A stretch of 64,000 nt of DNA from Rikenellaceae bacterium (GTDB taxonomy: Bacteria > Bacteroidota > Bacteroidia > Bacteroidales > Rikenellaceae): contig SUZN01000005.1 in assembly GCA_015059905.1 (NCBI GenBank), forward strand, positions 1-64,000, written 5' to 3'. The translations under genes and the position numbers were made by a program. Of this stretch, positions 29,598 to 38,389 are shown one piece after another. A model generated the notes under the pieces. The model was not told the DNA's origin. It did no database searches and worked only from the letters and a program-made list of their open reading frames with translations. Within the stretch, counting starts at the first letter, position 1, and each line of letters starts with the position of its first letter.

Positions 29598-30257
29598 ATG
29601 GATAATTTTAAGAGAGTATTTTTATTAGCCGTGCTGCTCTGCATGAGTGCCCTCGCGCTATCGTTTGCCGTTACGCGCCGACTGCATAGGGAGCGCCCCA
29701 CAAGCGAGGTGATGTGGCACGAGAGTCTGGAACAACTAAAGCAGATTTGTCGCCACAAATATCGTCAAAGCCTGCACCACACAGCCTATGCCCACCACGC
29801 CGAGCGCGACTCGCTACACGCCGAGGCGGCACTCCTTCACGCCATAGCGCACGCCGAGGCGGTGCAGTGCGACAACTGCCGACAAGCCATCGGGGCGCTG
29901 GGTGGGACATTTTCGCTACCGACCATTAGACCAACCGAGTTCTCGGAGGCTATGACCCACATTCATAACACATTGCAGGATAAACAGCTAATTCGCAGGG
30001 AGTTCATCCCGACAGCCATCGAGCAGGCGATAAAGGATAACAACCGCTATGTCGCCCGTATGCTCACCTGGTGCGATGCGAGCGATGCGAAGCAGATTCT
30101 GCTGCTGCAACGACTGCTGCTGGGCGAAGAGAAGCCACATCACGTCCGCTACCGCGTTTGTCCCACCTGTGGCGATATCATCTGGCTGGAGGAGAGCACC
30201 CGCTACTGCCCCCACTGTATGACCGACAGCGTAAAGTTTTTTGTAGTTGAAAGATAA
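29598..30257 (+). CDS. Membrane-anchored rubrerythrin-like protein with zinc-ribbon/rubredoxin-like tail
   Basis: N-terminal TM; His/Ala/Glu-rich helices; two ferritin-like halves; YRVCPTCGDIIWLEESTRYCPHC C-terminus. Confidence 0.5.
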   Translation: MDNFKRVFLLAVLLCMSALALSFAVTRRLHRERPTSEVMWHESLEQLKQICRHKYRQSLHHTAYAHHAERDSLHAEAALLHAIAHAEAVQCDNCRQAIGALGGTFSLPTIRPTEFSEAMTHIHNTLQDKQLIRREFIPTAIEQAIKDNNRYVARMLTWCDASDAKQILLLQRLLLGEEKPHHVRYRVCPTCGDIIWLEESTRYCPHCMTDSVKFFVVER

Positions 30258-30258
30258 A

Positions 30259-30458
30259 AGAGGAAAGAGGAAAGAGATTGCCACGTCGGGCTGTACCCTC
30301 CTCGCAATGACGTTATTACGGTCGCACATCCCCCTGGAGCGTAGCGACCAAAGTCCCCCTTTACAGAAAGGGGGATTTAGGGGGATAGGTAACATTTGCT
30401 TGAATGGCGCAAGCCATAGGTTGTGACTACGCCAATAAAATCCGTAACAGTCACACAC
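30259..30458 (+). repeat. Interspersed repeat copy A
   Basis: gattgccacgtcgggctg...cctcctcgcaatgacg + cccctggagcgtagcgaccaaagtccccctttacagaaagggggatttagggggataggtaacatttgc. Confidence 0.9.
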
Positions 30459-30472
30459 CTTCAACCGTATTA

Positions 30473-30536
30473 AGCGTTACAGCGTTACAAACGTTACAAG
30501 CGTTACAGGGGTGTAACGGGTGTAACGGTGTAACGC
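30473..30536. repeat. Iterated CGTTACA / TGTAACG inverted repeat array
   Basis: gcgttacagcgttacaaacgttacaagcgttacaggggtgtaacgggtgtaacggtgtaacgc. Confidence 0.85.
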
Positions 30537-30550
30537 GAGAGCAAAGAGCA

Positions 30551-30751
30551 AAGAGGAAAGAGGAAAGAGATTGCCACGTCGGGCTGTGCCCTCCTCGCAA
30601 TGACGTTATTACGGTCGCACATCCCCCTGGAGCGTAGCGACCAAAGTCCCCCTTTACAGAAAGGGGGATTTAGGGGGATAGGTAACATTTGCTTTAATGG
30701 CGAATGCCATAGGCTGTGACTACGCTCTTAAAATCCGTAACGGTCACACAC
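30551..30751 (+). repeat. Interspersed repeat copy B (near-identical to copy A)
   Basis: Same ~200-bp unit as 30259-30458. Confidence 0.9.
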
Positions 30752-30835
30752 TTACACCATCTAAACAAATGAAACTAACAAAAGATAAGAGATTGCCACG
30801 TCGCTAACGCTCCTCGCAATGACAGACTTATTTTT

Positions 30836-30903
30836 CAGGCTTTAGCCTGTATCTTCGGGGGTATAGCGCATAAAATGCGCTCCCGCCCCTACCCCCGAAG
30901 ATA
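30836..30903. repeat. Compact cluster of three perfect hairpins
   Basis: CAGGC-TTTA-GCCTG; 14-bp TATCTTCGGGGGTA/TACCCCCGAAGATA enclosing AGCGCAT-AAA-ATGCGCT. Confidence 0.8.
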
Positions 30904-30971
30904 TATTTATCTTTCCTCTTTGCTCTTTGAACTTTCCTCTCCCAAACTTTTTCATTAAAGGAAAAAATCAT

Positions 30972-30979
30972 TATCTTTG
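30972..30979 (+). promoter_or_regulatory. -7 box (TATCTTTG) upstream of GH36 gene
   Basis: TAnnTTTG match 70 bp before the start codon. Confidence 0.45.
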
Positions 30980-31048
30980 TTATATACTTTTGTGTGGTAC
31001 GCCCTGCCCACAAAACAACCCACAAAAAACAACCAAACTTACAAAAAT

Positions 31049-33226
31049 ATGAAACGATTTATTCTATCTCTTGTCGCATTAGTATGCGCTGCCTCTGCTG
31101 TGGCGGAGAATTATGAGATTACGACCAAGAACACCACCCTGCTGCTGCGTGCCAGCGAGGGCAGGCGTGTGGAGTTTGTCTATTATGGTCCAAAGGTGAA
31201 CAAGGTGGATGAGATTTTCAACACCTCATCGCAGATTGGCTGGAACGCCTACCCCTGCTTCGGCATCAACTGCACCTGCGAGCACGCGCTGGCTGTAACG
31301 CACGCTAATGGCGATGTGTCGCTGGAGCTTGCAACCTACGAGGTTAAGCAGTACACCGACCCAGATGGTGGTCGCGTGTGGGAGTTCCTCTTAAAGGACA
31401 AGGTATTCCCATTCTATGTCAAGCAGTTCTTCAAGGCGTACGACGACTGCGACATCATCAAGACATGGACAGAGCTATCGCACACCGAGAAGAAGGATGT
31501 GGTGCTCAACAAGTTTGCATCGGCTTACATTCCCGTGAAATCGGGCGACCTCTACTTAAGCTATCTGGCAGGTGGCTGGGGTGCCGAGGCGCAGCTCTTC
31601 GAGGAGCGTTTGCAGCGCGGTCGCAAGACCATAGGCAACCACGACGGCGCACGAACATCTTTCAACGGCAACCCATCGTTTATGGTGTCGATGGATGGTC
31701 CTGCGCGCGAGGACAGTGGCAACGTATTGGGCGGAACACTCGCCTACACAGGCAATTACGACCTCTCATTCGTAAAGAACGGCAACGCCAACCACCTCGA
31801 AATCGTGGCTGGAATCAACCCAGAGCTCTCACAGTATTGGCTTGAGCCCAAAGAGGTATTCACCACACCAGAGTTTATCTTCACCTACTCAACCGAGGGT
31901 AAGGGTGGCGTGAGCCGTAACCTCCACCGCTGGGGTCGCAAGTACCAGATTATCGGTGGCGAGCAGGAGCGCGACATTCTGCTCAACAGCTGGGAGGGTG
32001 TCTATTTCCGTGTAAACCAGGAGGGTATGAACTCTATGATGCAGGGCTTTGCGGAGATTGGCGGCGAGCTGTTCGTGATGGACGATGGCTGGTTTGGCGA
32101 CAAGTATCCCCGCAACAATGGCGAGTCATCGCTCGGCGACTGGGTCGTTTGCAAGGAGAAGCTGCCCGAGGGTATTGGCGCGCTTATCGACGAGGCGGAG
32201 CGCAACAACCTCAAGTTCGGTATATGGATTGAGCCCGAGATGACCAACTCGAAGAGTGAGCTTTATGAGAAACATCCCGACTGGGTATTGCGTCAGCCTG
32301 ACCGCGAGCCAGCAAAGGGTCGTGGTGGCACACAGTTGGTGCTTGATATGTGTAACCCTGCGGTGCAGGAGCACGTCTTTAACGTGGTGGACAACCTGAT
32401 GCAGGAGAACCCTCGCATCTATTATATGAAGTGGGACGCAAATATGTCAATCAACAACGCATCATCACTCTACCTGCCAAAAGACCGTCAGTCACACCTC
32501 TACATAGAGTATCATCGCGGCTTGATGGATGTCTGCAAGCGCATCCGCGAGAAGTATCCAAAGCTCGTCATCCAGCTCTGCGCGAGTGGTGGCGGTCGTC
32601 TTAACTATGGTTACTTCCCATACTTCAACGAGTGCTGGTCGAGCGACAACACCGACGCCGTACAGCGTCTTTACATCCAGCACGGTATGTCGCACTTCTA
32701 CCCTGCAAATATTATGGCGGCTCACGTGAGCGCATCGCCTAACCACCAGACAGGTCGTGTTGTGCCTCTGAAGTTCCGCTTCGATGTGGCTATGACAGGT
32801 CGTCTGGGAATGGAGATGAAGCCATCGGCACTCTCGCAGAAGGAGAAGGAGTTTGCAAAGCGCGCCATCGAGACCTATAAGAGCATACGTCCCGTAATTC
32901 AGCAGGGCGACCTCTATCGTCTGGTATCGCCATACGAGAAGAAGCCTTACGTTTCGCTTATGTATAACACTCCAGAGAAGGACCGTGCCGTATTCTTCCT
33001 CTTCCGCCGCCACTACATCAACGACGAGTGGGAGGAGCCACGCAAGATGGCTGGTCTTGACCCCGAGCGCAACTACCTCATTCGTGAGCTGAATGCCGAG
33101 AATCCCGACAAGAAGCTCGCAATCGAGGGTAAGGTTGTCAGCGGTCGTTTCCTGATGGAGAATGGTATCCGTCTGAACCTGGGTCGTGACCTATCGAGCG
33201 TTGTGCTGGAGCTTGTAGCGCAGTAG
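31049..33226 (+). CDS. Secreted GH36-family alpha-galactosidase
   Basis: Signal MKRFILSLVALVCAASAVA; YYMKWDANMSI (nucleophile region), LCASGGGRLNYGYFPYFNECWSSDNTDAVQRL. Confidence 0.93.
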   Translation: MKRFILSLVALVCAASAVAENYEITTKNTTLLLRASEGRRVEFVYYGPKVNKVDEIFNTSSQIGWNAYPCFGINCTCEHALAVTHANGDVSLELATYEVKQYTDPDGGRVWEFLLKDKVFPFYVKQFFKAYDDCDIIKTWTELSHTEKKDVVLNKFASAYIPVKSGDLYLSYLAGGWGAEAQLFEERLQRGRKTIGNHDGARTSFNGNPSFMVSMDGPAREDSGNVLGGTLAYTGNYDLSFVKNGNANHLEIVAGINPELSQYWLEPKEVFTTPEFIFTYSTEGKGGVSRNLHRWGRKYQIIGGEQERDILLNSWEGVYFRVNQEGMNSMMQGFAEIGGELFVMDDGWFGDKYPRNNGESSLGDWVVCKEKLPEGIGALIDEAERNNLKFGIWIEPEMTNSKSELYEKHPDWVLRQPDREPAKGRGGTQLVLDMCNPAVQEHVFNVVDNLMQENPRIYYMKWDANMSINNASSLYLPKDRQSHLYIEYHRGLMDVCKRIREKYPKLVIQLCASGGGRLNYGYFPYFNECWSSDNTDAVQRLYIQHGMSHFYPANIMAAHVSASPNHQTGRVVPLKFRFDVAMTGRLGMEMKPSALSQKEKEFAKRAIETYKSIRPVIQQGDLYRLVSPYEKKPYVSLMYNTPEKDRAVFFLFRRHYINDEWEEPRKMAGLDPERNYLIRELNAENPDKKLAIEGKVVSGRFLMENGIRLNLGRDLSSVVLELVAQ

Positions 33227-33245
33227 TGTCTGCTTAAACAAACAA

Positions 33246-33281
33246 AATAGGGTTGTCCACAAATTGATGGACAACCCTATT
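33246..33281. terminator. Bidirectional terminator
   Basis: AATAGGGTTGTCCA...TGGACAACCCTATT + T-tract. Confidence 0.9.
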
Positions 33282-33299
33282 CTTTTTCTGACCACTTTA

Positions 33300-33683
33300 T
33301 TAGAATGGCAGGTCATCAACCTCTGCCGCAGGCGATGGCGACGCATAGGCTGGCTCCTCGCCAAAAGGTGGCATATCGGGCATTGGGGCAGCAGCAGCTG
33401 GTGCGGCTGGTGCCTCCACCTGCTTGGGCTGCACACGCCAAGCGCGCACATCGGTGTACCAACGACCGTTATACTCGCGTGACTCGATATTAACCGACAC
33501 GATATATGTCTCACCCTCCTTCAGGCGAGCCACGTCACTCTCCTTGTTGAAAAATACGACGCACACCTTGCGTGAAAACTCCTGTGGCAACTCGAAGATA
33601 ACCTCCTGCTTCTTCCACTCGCCACGCGCTGACGTACCGCCCGTTGCGGGCAATATCTTATAAACTACGCCTTCAAACTCCAT
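33300..33683 (-). CDS. DUF3127-like protein
   Basis: MEFEGVVYKILPATGGTSARGEWKKQEVIFELPQEFSRKVCVVFFNK. Confidence 0.8.
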   Translation of the reverse strand: MEFEGVVYKILPATGGTSARGEWKKQEVIFELPQEFSRKVCVVFFNKESDVARLKEGETYIVSVNIESREYNGRWYTDVRAWRVQPKQVEAPAAPAAAAPMPDMPPFGEEPAYASPSPAAEVDDLPF

Positions 33684-33736
33684 AACTAAATTCTATTTTA
33701 ATTTATTTTGAGTGTAAAGATACGAATTTTTCGCAA

Positions 33737-35209
33737 TTACTTCTCAATAAAGATATATTTTCCTTTGGTTTCGCCAAATATGCGCTCCATCACAGCAGGG
33801 AACGCCTCATCGTAGCGGTACAGAGTGCGCTCCTGACCCAGATGACCACCATCGGCGTTAAGGTATTGGATGTAGGTATTACGCTCCATTCGTGGTGCAG
33901 AGTAGCTGTCGCGATAGCCTATATTGAGCAGGTCGAAGGTGCTGCGGTCGAAGATGTTTCGGCGGATGTGATAATTAAAAGCTCGGTTGTTGTGATGCGA
34001 CCACGACTTGATAATGGCAGGAGTAATCTTGTCGGGACGCTGACTGCCCCAGCCCATACCCGCACGGCGCAGGATGTTATTCTCAAACAAAATATTCAGC
34101 ATATAGTGCTCCTTGATGGTATCCTCGCGCCCCAGAAAATACTCGATAGCATAGACACAATCCTCGACCAGACAGTGGGTGTAACTCACATTCTTCATCG
34201 TCAGCAGTTGCTGCGTGTCGCCCTGATGCTGATGCGTAAGGGCGGCATCATATACCTGATAGATGTAGCAGTTATCAATCGTAAAATCCTCGCAACCGCC
34301 ATATATCTCAATAGCATTACCGAAGCGGCAGGGGCGACCCTCGGGCAGCTCGAACTGGATTGAACCACCTATCCACCCTATCTCGCAGTTAGTGACCTTC
34401 AGCCCCTTGTTCGTGCCACTACCGATAGCGTGCGAGCCGCAATATTTCAGGCATAGGTTATCAATATGCACCCCATTGGTGGCATAGATGATATGACCGT
34501 GAGTAAGCAGCTCAATCGAGTTAAAACGCTCCGACGGATTACCTTCGGTAGAGCATAGATAGATACGTTTTGCACCTCGGTAGTCGTGGTAGAGGTCGAG
34601 GTCGCGCTTCAGGTCGCGGTAGCTCTCGAACACCTCGCCTGTGTCGATATGCAACGCTGGCAGACCGTTGCGTAACACCTTCATAACCTTGAAAGCACAA
34701 CCCTTTTCGCCACCATTAAAGACCAGCGTGCCGACATCGTTTGACAGCTCTTTGGAGTACATATAGACATTGGGCACATCGGTGGCTATCCACTCGCCCT
34801 CCACCGCAGCATCGCAGGGCGAGCCGTAGATGCGAGGCTTCGCGCCACGACCATAAGCAGAATAGGTCACGCCCTCACGTGTCGAAATGCTTCCTCGCCA
34901 CACGTCGCCTCGGCGAAACATCACACCATCCGAGGGCTTTAGCTCCAATTCATTGACCTTCGCAAGTGTACGCAGTGGTGTTTGTGGTGACAAGCCATCG
35001 TTGGCATCGTCGCCCTCTGCCGAAACATAATAGATAATCCCCGCAGGCTCTACCTTTGTGGGTGAGGATAAAATTCTGCGCTTCATTCGCTCGGCAGCCC
35101 TATCCACCTTGGACAGAGTGCGTGAGCTACCCTCCTGCTCGGTGCGCTGCGCAAAAGCAGCGGTTGCAAGCAACAAAAAGATTGCTAAAATAAGTGTTCG
35201 CTTTACCAT
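33737..35209 (-). CDS. Secreted right-handed beta-helix (pectate-lyase-like) protein
   Basis: Signal MVKRTLILAIFLLLATAAFA; IYYVSAEGDDANDGLSPQTPLRTLAKVNELELKPSDGVMFRRGDVWRG. Confidence 0.82.
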   Translation of the reverse strand: MVKRTLILAIFLLLATAAFAQRTEQEGSSRTLSKVDRAAERMKRRILSSPTKVEPAGIIYYVSAEGDDANDGLSPQTPLRTLAKVNELELKPSDGVMFRRGDVWRGSISTREGVTYSAYGRGAKPRIYGSPCDAAVEGEWIATDVPNVYMYSKELSNDVGTLVFNGGEKGCAFKVMKVLRNGLPALHIDTGEVFESYRDLKRDLDLYHDYRGAKRIYLCSTEGNPSERFNSIELLTHGHIIYATNGVHIDNLCLKYCGSHAIGSGTNKGLKVTNCEIGWIGGSIQFELPEGRPCRFGNAIEIYGGCEDFTIDNCYIYQVYDAALTHQHQGDTQQLLTMKNVSYTHCLVEDCVYAIEYFLGREDTIKEHYMLNILFENNILRRAGMGWGSQRPDKITPAIIKSWSHHNNRAFNYHIRRNIFDRSTFDLLNIGYRDSYSAPRMERNTYIQYLNADGGHLGQERTLYRYDEAFPAVMERIFGETKGKYIFIEK

Positions 35210-35211
35210 AA

Positions 35212-36693
35212 CTATCTGGTTATAAATATATATTTTCCATCCTTTTCGCCCAACGCCTGCTCCACCGCTGCGGGGAACTGCTCGTCGAACTTATAATCTG
35301 CCCAGGGCTGACCTATACGACCTCCATCGGCGCCGAGGCTCTGCACATAGGTGTTGCGCTCCATCGTAGGCAGGTGCTCGGCATCCGCCGCCACGATATT
35401 TATCACATTGGCATCGCTACGGTCGAATATATTTCGACGAATTGTGAAGTTATACGCCTCATTCTGGTGCATCCACCACGACTTGATATGCGCCGCCCAC
35501 GCAGGCTCGGGGTGCTGACAACCCCAACCGTAGCCCGCCTGACGAAGGATGTTGCCCTCGATAAGGAAGTTTTCAATTATGCTCTCCGTAGGCTTGAGCT
35601 GCGCACCGAGATAGTATTCGATTGACATCTCGCACAGCTCCACCAGGTTACGCGTGAACGACACATTTCGCATCGTGCGCGAGGAGTCGCCCACATCCTC
35701 CTGATTTTGGTTTGTTATGCCTGTATCATAACACTGATAGATGTAGCAGTTATCCACCACAAACTCATCGCAACCACCATAAATCTCTATGCCGTTGCCA
35801 TAACGAGCGTCACGCCCACCCTCGGGCGGTGCGGGCAGCAGCATAGAGCCGCCTATCCAGCCTATCTCGCAGTTTGTCACGCGCAGGCTCTTGGTCGTAG
35901 CAGAGCCTATGCCATGCGAGCCACCATACATTATGCAGAGGTTGTCGATATGGACACTATCCACCGCCGAGATAATATTCCCCTTGGTCAGCAGCTCGAT
36001 AGAGCGAAAACGTGACGATGGGTTGCCCTTGGTGGAGCAGAGGTACAACCGTTTCTTGTCGCGGTAGTCGTGAAAGAAATCCAAATCTCGTTTCAGGTCA
36101 CAACCGCCAGCGAATGGCTCGCCCGTATAGACATTGGTCGTTGTGCCGTCGGCATGATATACCTTCAATATCTTGATTGCGTTCTGCTCGCCACCGTCAA
36201 AGACCAATGTGCCGACATCGTCAGCAAGCTCGCGGTCATACATATAGACGTTGGGCGTATCGGTCGCCAGCCACTCTCCCTCAACAGCAGCATCGCAGGG
36301 CGAGCCATAGATGCGGGGCTTCGCTCCACGACCATAGGCTGAATAGGTCACACCCTTGCGTGTAAAGATTTTACCTCGCCACATATCACCACGACGAAAC
36401 ATAACGCCATCCGATGGTTTCAGCTCCAATGCGTTGAGCCGCGCAATGGTACGCAGAGGAGTTTGTGGCGAGAGACCATCATTCTGGTCATCGCCATCAG
36501 CGGCAAAGTAGTATATCGTGCCCGAGGGCTTAACCTCGGTTGCCGAGTTCAAAATCTTTCGCTTTAGTCGCTCCGTCTGCCTGTCTATTTGCTTCAGCGT
36601 GCGTGACGACGACACCTGCTCGATGCGTGACTCGGAGTGACAGCCCACACCCAACAGTAACATAGAGACAAAAAGATAGAGTATTTTTCTCAT
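35212..36693 (-). CDS. Secreted right-handed beta-helix (pectate-lyase-like) protein, paralog of neighbour
   Basis: MRKILYLFVSMLLLGVGC lipobox-like; IYYFAADGDDQNDGLSPQTPLRTIARLNALELKPSDGVMFRRGDMWRG. Confidence 0.82.
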   Translation of the reverse strand: MRKILYLFVSMLLLGVGCHSESRIEQVSSSRTLKQIDRQTERLKRKILNSATEVKPSGTIYYFAADGDDQNDGLSPQTPLRTIARLNALELKPSDGVMFRRGDMWRGKIFTRKGVTYSAYGRGAKPRIYGSPCDAAVEGEWLATDTPNVYMYDRELADDVGTLVFDGGEQNAIKILKVYHADGTTTNVYTGEPFAGGCDLKRDLDFFHDYRDKKRLYLCSTKGNPSSRFRSIELLTKGNIISAVDSVHIDNLCIMYGGSHGIGSATTKSLRVTNCEIGWIGGSMLLPAPPEGGRDARYGNGIEIYGGCDEFVVDNCYIYQCYDTGITNQNQEDVGDSSRTMRNVSFTRNLVELCEMSIEYYLGAQLKPTESIIENFLIEGNILRQAGYGWGCQHPEPAWAAHIKSWWMHQNEAYNFTIRRNIFDRSDANVINIVAADAEHLPTMERNTYVQSLGADGGRIGQPWADYKFDEQFPAAVEQALGEKDGKYIFITR

Positions 36694-36768
36694 ATTAAAA
36701 GATGTGTTTATTTATAGCAAATTTACAAAAAATTACTACTGCGGCAATGATGTTGCTTGAGAAATTCG

Positions 36769-36776
36769 TATATTTG
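36769..36776 (+). promoter_or_regulatory. -7 box (TATATTTG) upstream of uxaC
   Basis: TAnnTTTG match. Confidence 0.45.
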
Positions 36777-36792
36777 TAACAAACCTATAAAA

Positions 36793-38205
36793 ATGAGCAG
36801 TATGAAAAACTTTAACGATGAAAACTTCCTATTGCAAACTGCTACGGCGGAGCGTCTCTACCACGACCACGCCGCCAAGATGCCTATCATAGATTATCAC
36901 TGCCACCTAAATCCCGAGCTTGTTGCCAACGACCACCGCTTTCGCTCGCTTGCCGAGATATGGCTCGACGGTGACCACTACAAATGGCGCGCAATGCGTA
37001 CAAACGGCGTGGCAGAGCGTTACTGTACGGGCGATGCAAGCGACTGGGAGAAGTTCGAGAAGTGGGCAGAGACGGTGCCCTACACGATGCGCAACCCACT
37101 CTACCATTGGACTCATCTGGAGTTAAAGACTGCCTTCGGGGTGGAGAAGCTGCTCAAGCCCTCTACGGCGCGCGAGATATACGACAGCTGCAACGCCCTG
37201 CTGCAAACACCCGAGTACTCGGCACGCGGACTGATGCGCCGCTACAATGTGGAGGTTGTCTGCACAACGGATGACCCTATCGACTCCCTCGAGCACCATA
37301 TCAAGTGCCGCGACGATAAGTTTGAGTGCAAGGTGCTGCCTACGTGGCGACCCGACAAGGCAATGGCGGTGGAAAACCCCGCCACGTTCAAGGCATATAT
37401 CGACCGCCTGGCAGAGGTGTCGGGCGTGGAGATACGCTCCTTCACTACGCTTGTTGATGCGCTCTTGGCGCGCCATCGTTACTTCGAGAGCGTCGGCTGC
37501 CGCTTGAGCGACCACGGTATAGAGGAGTTCTACGCCGAGGATTACTCGCAGCAGGAGATTGAGCAGATATTTGCAAAGGTGTATGGCGGAGCGCAACTCT
37601 CTGACGAGGAGATTCGCAAGTATAAGAGCGCAATGCTCGTCGAGTTCGGCATTATGGACCACGCCACAGGCTGGACACAGCAGTTCCACTTCGGCGTGAT
37701 ACGCAACAACAACTCGCGCAAGATGGCTTCGATTGGTGTGGATACGGGCTTTGACTCGATAGGCGACTTCACGCTGGCGAAAAATATGGCGAAATACCTC
37801 GATAGGTTGGATCAGCATAACGCCCTCACAAAGACTATTCTCTACAACCTCAACCCTCGTGATAATGAGATGGTTGCCACGATGATAGGCAACTTCCAGG
37901 ATGGCGAGATTGCGGGTAAGATACAGTTTGGCTCGGGCTGGTGGTTCCTCGACCAGAAGGATGGAATGGAGCGCCAGATGAATGCGCTCTCGCTGCTGGG
38001 CTTGCTGAGCCGCTTTGTGGGTATGCTCACCGACTCGCGCAGCTTCCTGAGCTACCCTCGCCACGAGTATTTCCGCCGCACGCTCTGCAACCTCATCGGT
38101 AACGATGTCGAGGCAGGTCTGCTGCCCGCCAGCGAGCTTGACTTCCTCGGTCAGATGGTCGAAAACATCTCCTACAACAACGCCAAGGAGTATTTCAAGT
38201 TTTAA
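36793..38205 (+). CDS. uxaC: Glucuronate isomerase
   Basis: PIIDYHCHLNPELVANDHRF; WTHLELKTAFG; CTTDDPIDSLEHH; FGSGWWFLDQKDGMERQMNALSLLGLLSRFVGMLTDSRSFLSYPRHEYFRR. Confidence 0.97.
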   Translation: MSSMKNFNDENFLLQTATAERLYHDHAAKMPIIDYHCHLNPELVANDHRFRSLAEIWLDGDHYKWRAMRTNGVAERYCTGDASDWEKFEKWAETVPYTMRNPLYHWTHLELKTAFGVEKLLKPSTAREIYDSCNALLQTPEYSARGLMRRYNVEVVCTTDDPIDSLEHHIKCRDDKFECKVLPTWRPDKAMAVENPATFKAYIDRLAEVSGVEIRSFTTLVDALLARHRYFESVGCRLSDHGIEEFYAEDYSQQEIEQIFAKVYGGAQLSDEEIRKYKSAMLVEFGIMDHATGWTQQFHFGVIRNNNSRKMASIGVDTGFDSIGDFTLAKNMAKYLDRLDQHNALTKTILYNLNPRDNEMVATMIGNFQDGEIAGKIQFGSGWWFLDQKDGMERQMNALSLLGLLSRFVGMLTDSRSFLSYPRHEYFRRTLCNLIGNDVEAGLLPASELDFLGQMVENISYNNAKEYFKF

Positions 38206-38223
38206 CAATAGATTTTGAACTAC

Positions 38224-38260
38224 AAAAAAAGTGCAGACTTTCGGGTCTGCACTTTTTTTA
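38224..38260. terminator. Bidirectional terminator
   Basis: AAAAAAAGTGCAGAC-TTTCGG-GTCTGCACTTTTTTT. Confidence 0.92.
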
Positions 38261-38389
38261 TCCTACTTAAACACTTTTATAAAAAGAGGAATTTCAAGGC
38301 TTGCGATGCACAAGAAAGCGGAGTTTACTTGACGTAAATGAGCATTTCGAGTGCGAGCGTAACGCAGAAATTACCTTTTTAGGAAAGTG

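Noticed and set aside
29988-30464. 158-aa minus-strand ORF containing MLPIPLNPPFCKGGLWSLRSRG; also 30503..30688 and 52340..52582 with the same peptide
   Set aside because: The shared peptide is just the translation of the interspersed DNA repeat; the ORFs overlap real genes or repeats and have no independent coding support.
30259-30751. Possible CRISPR array (direct repeats at ~30.3-30.7 kb)
   Set aside because: Only two long ~200-bp copies, not short regularly spaced repeats; no cas genes in the window.
37123-38208. 361-aa minus-strand ORF opposite uxaC
   Set aside because: Shadow ORF of a clear glucuronate isomerase.
38262-38389. Unexplained gap between convergent uxaC and ExuT-like genes (gagcatttcgagtgcgagcgtaacgcagaaattacc)
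   Set aside because: Looks like a dispersed intergenic repeat, but no second copy was found in this window, so no claim is made.
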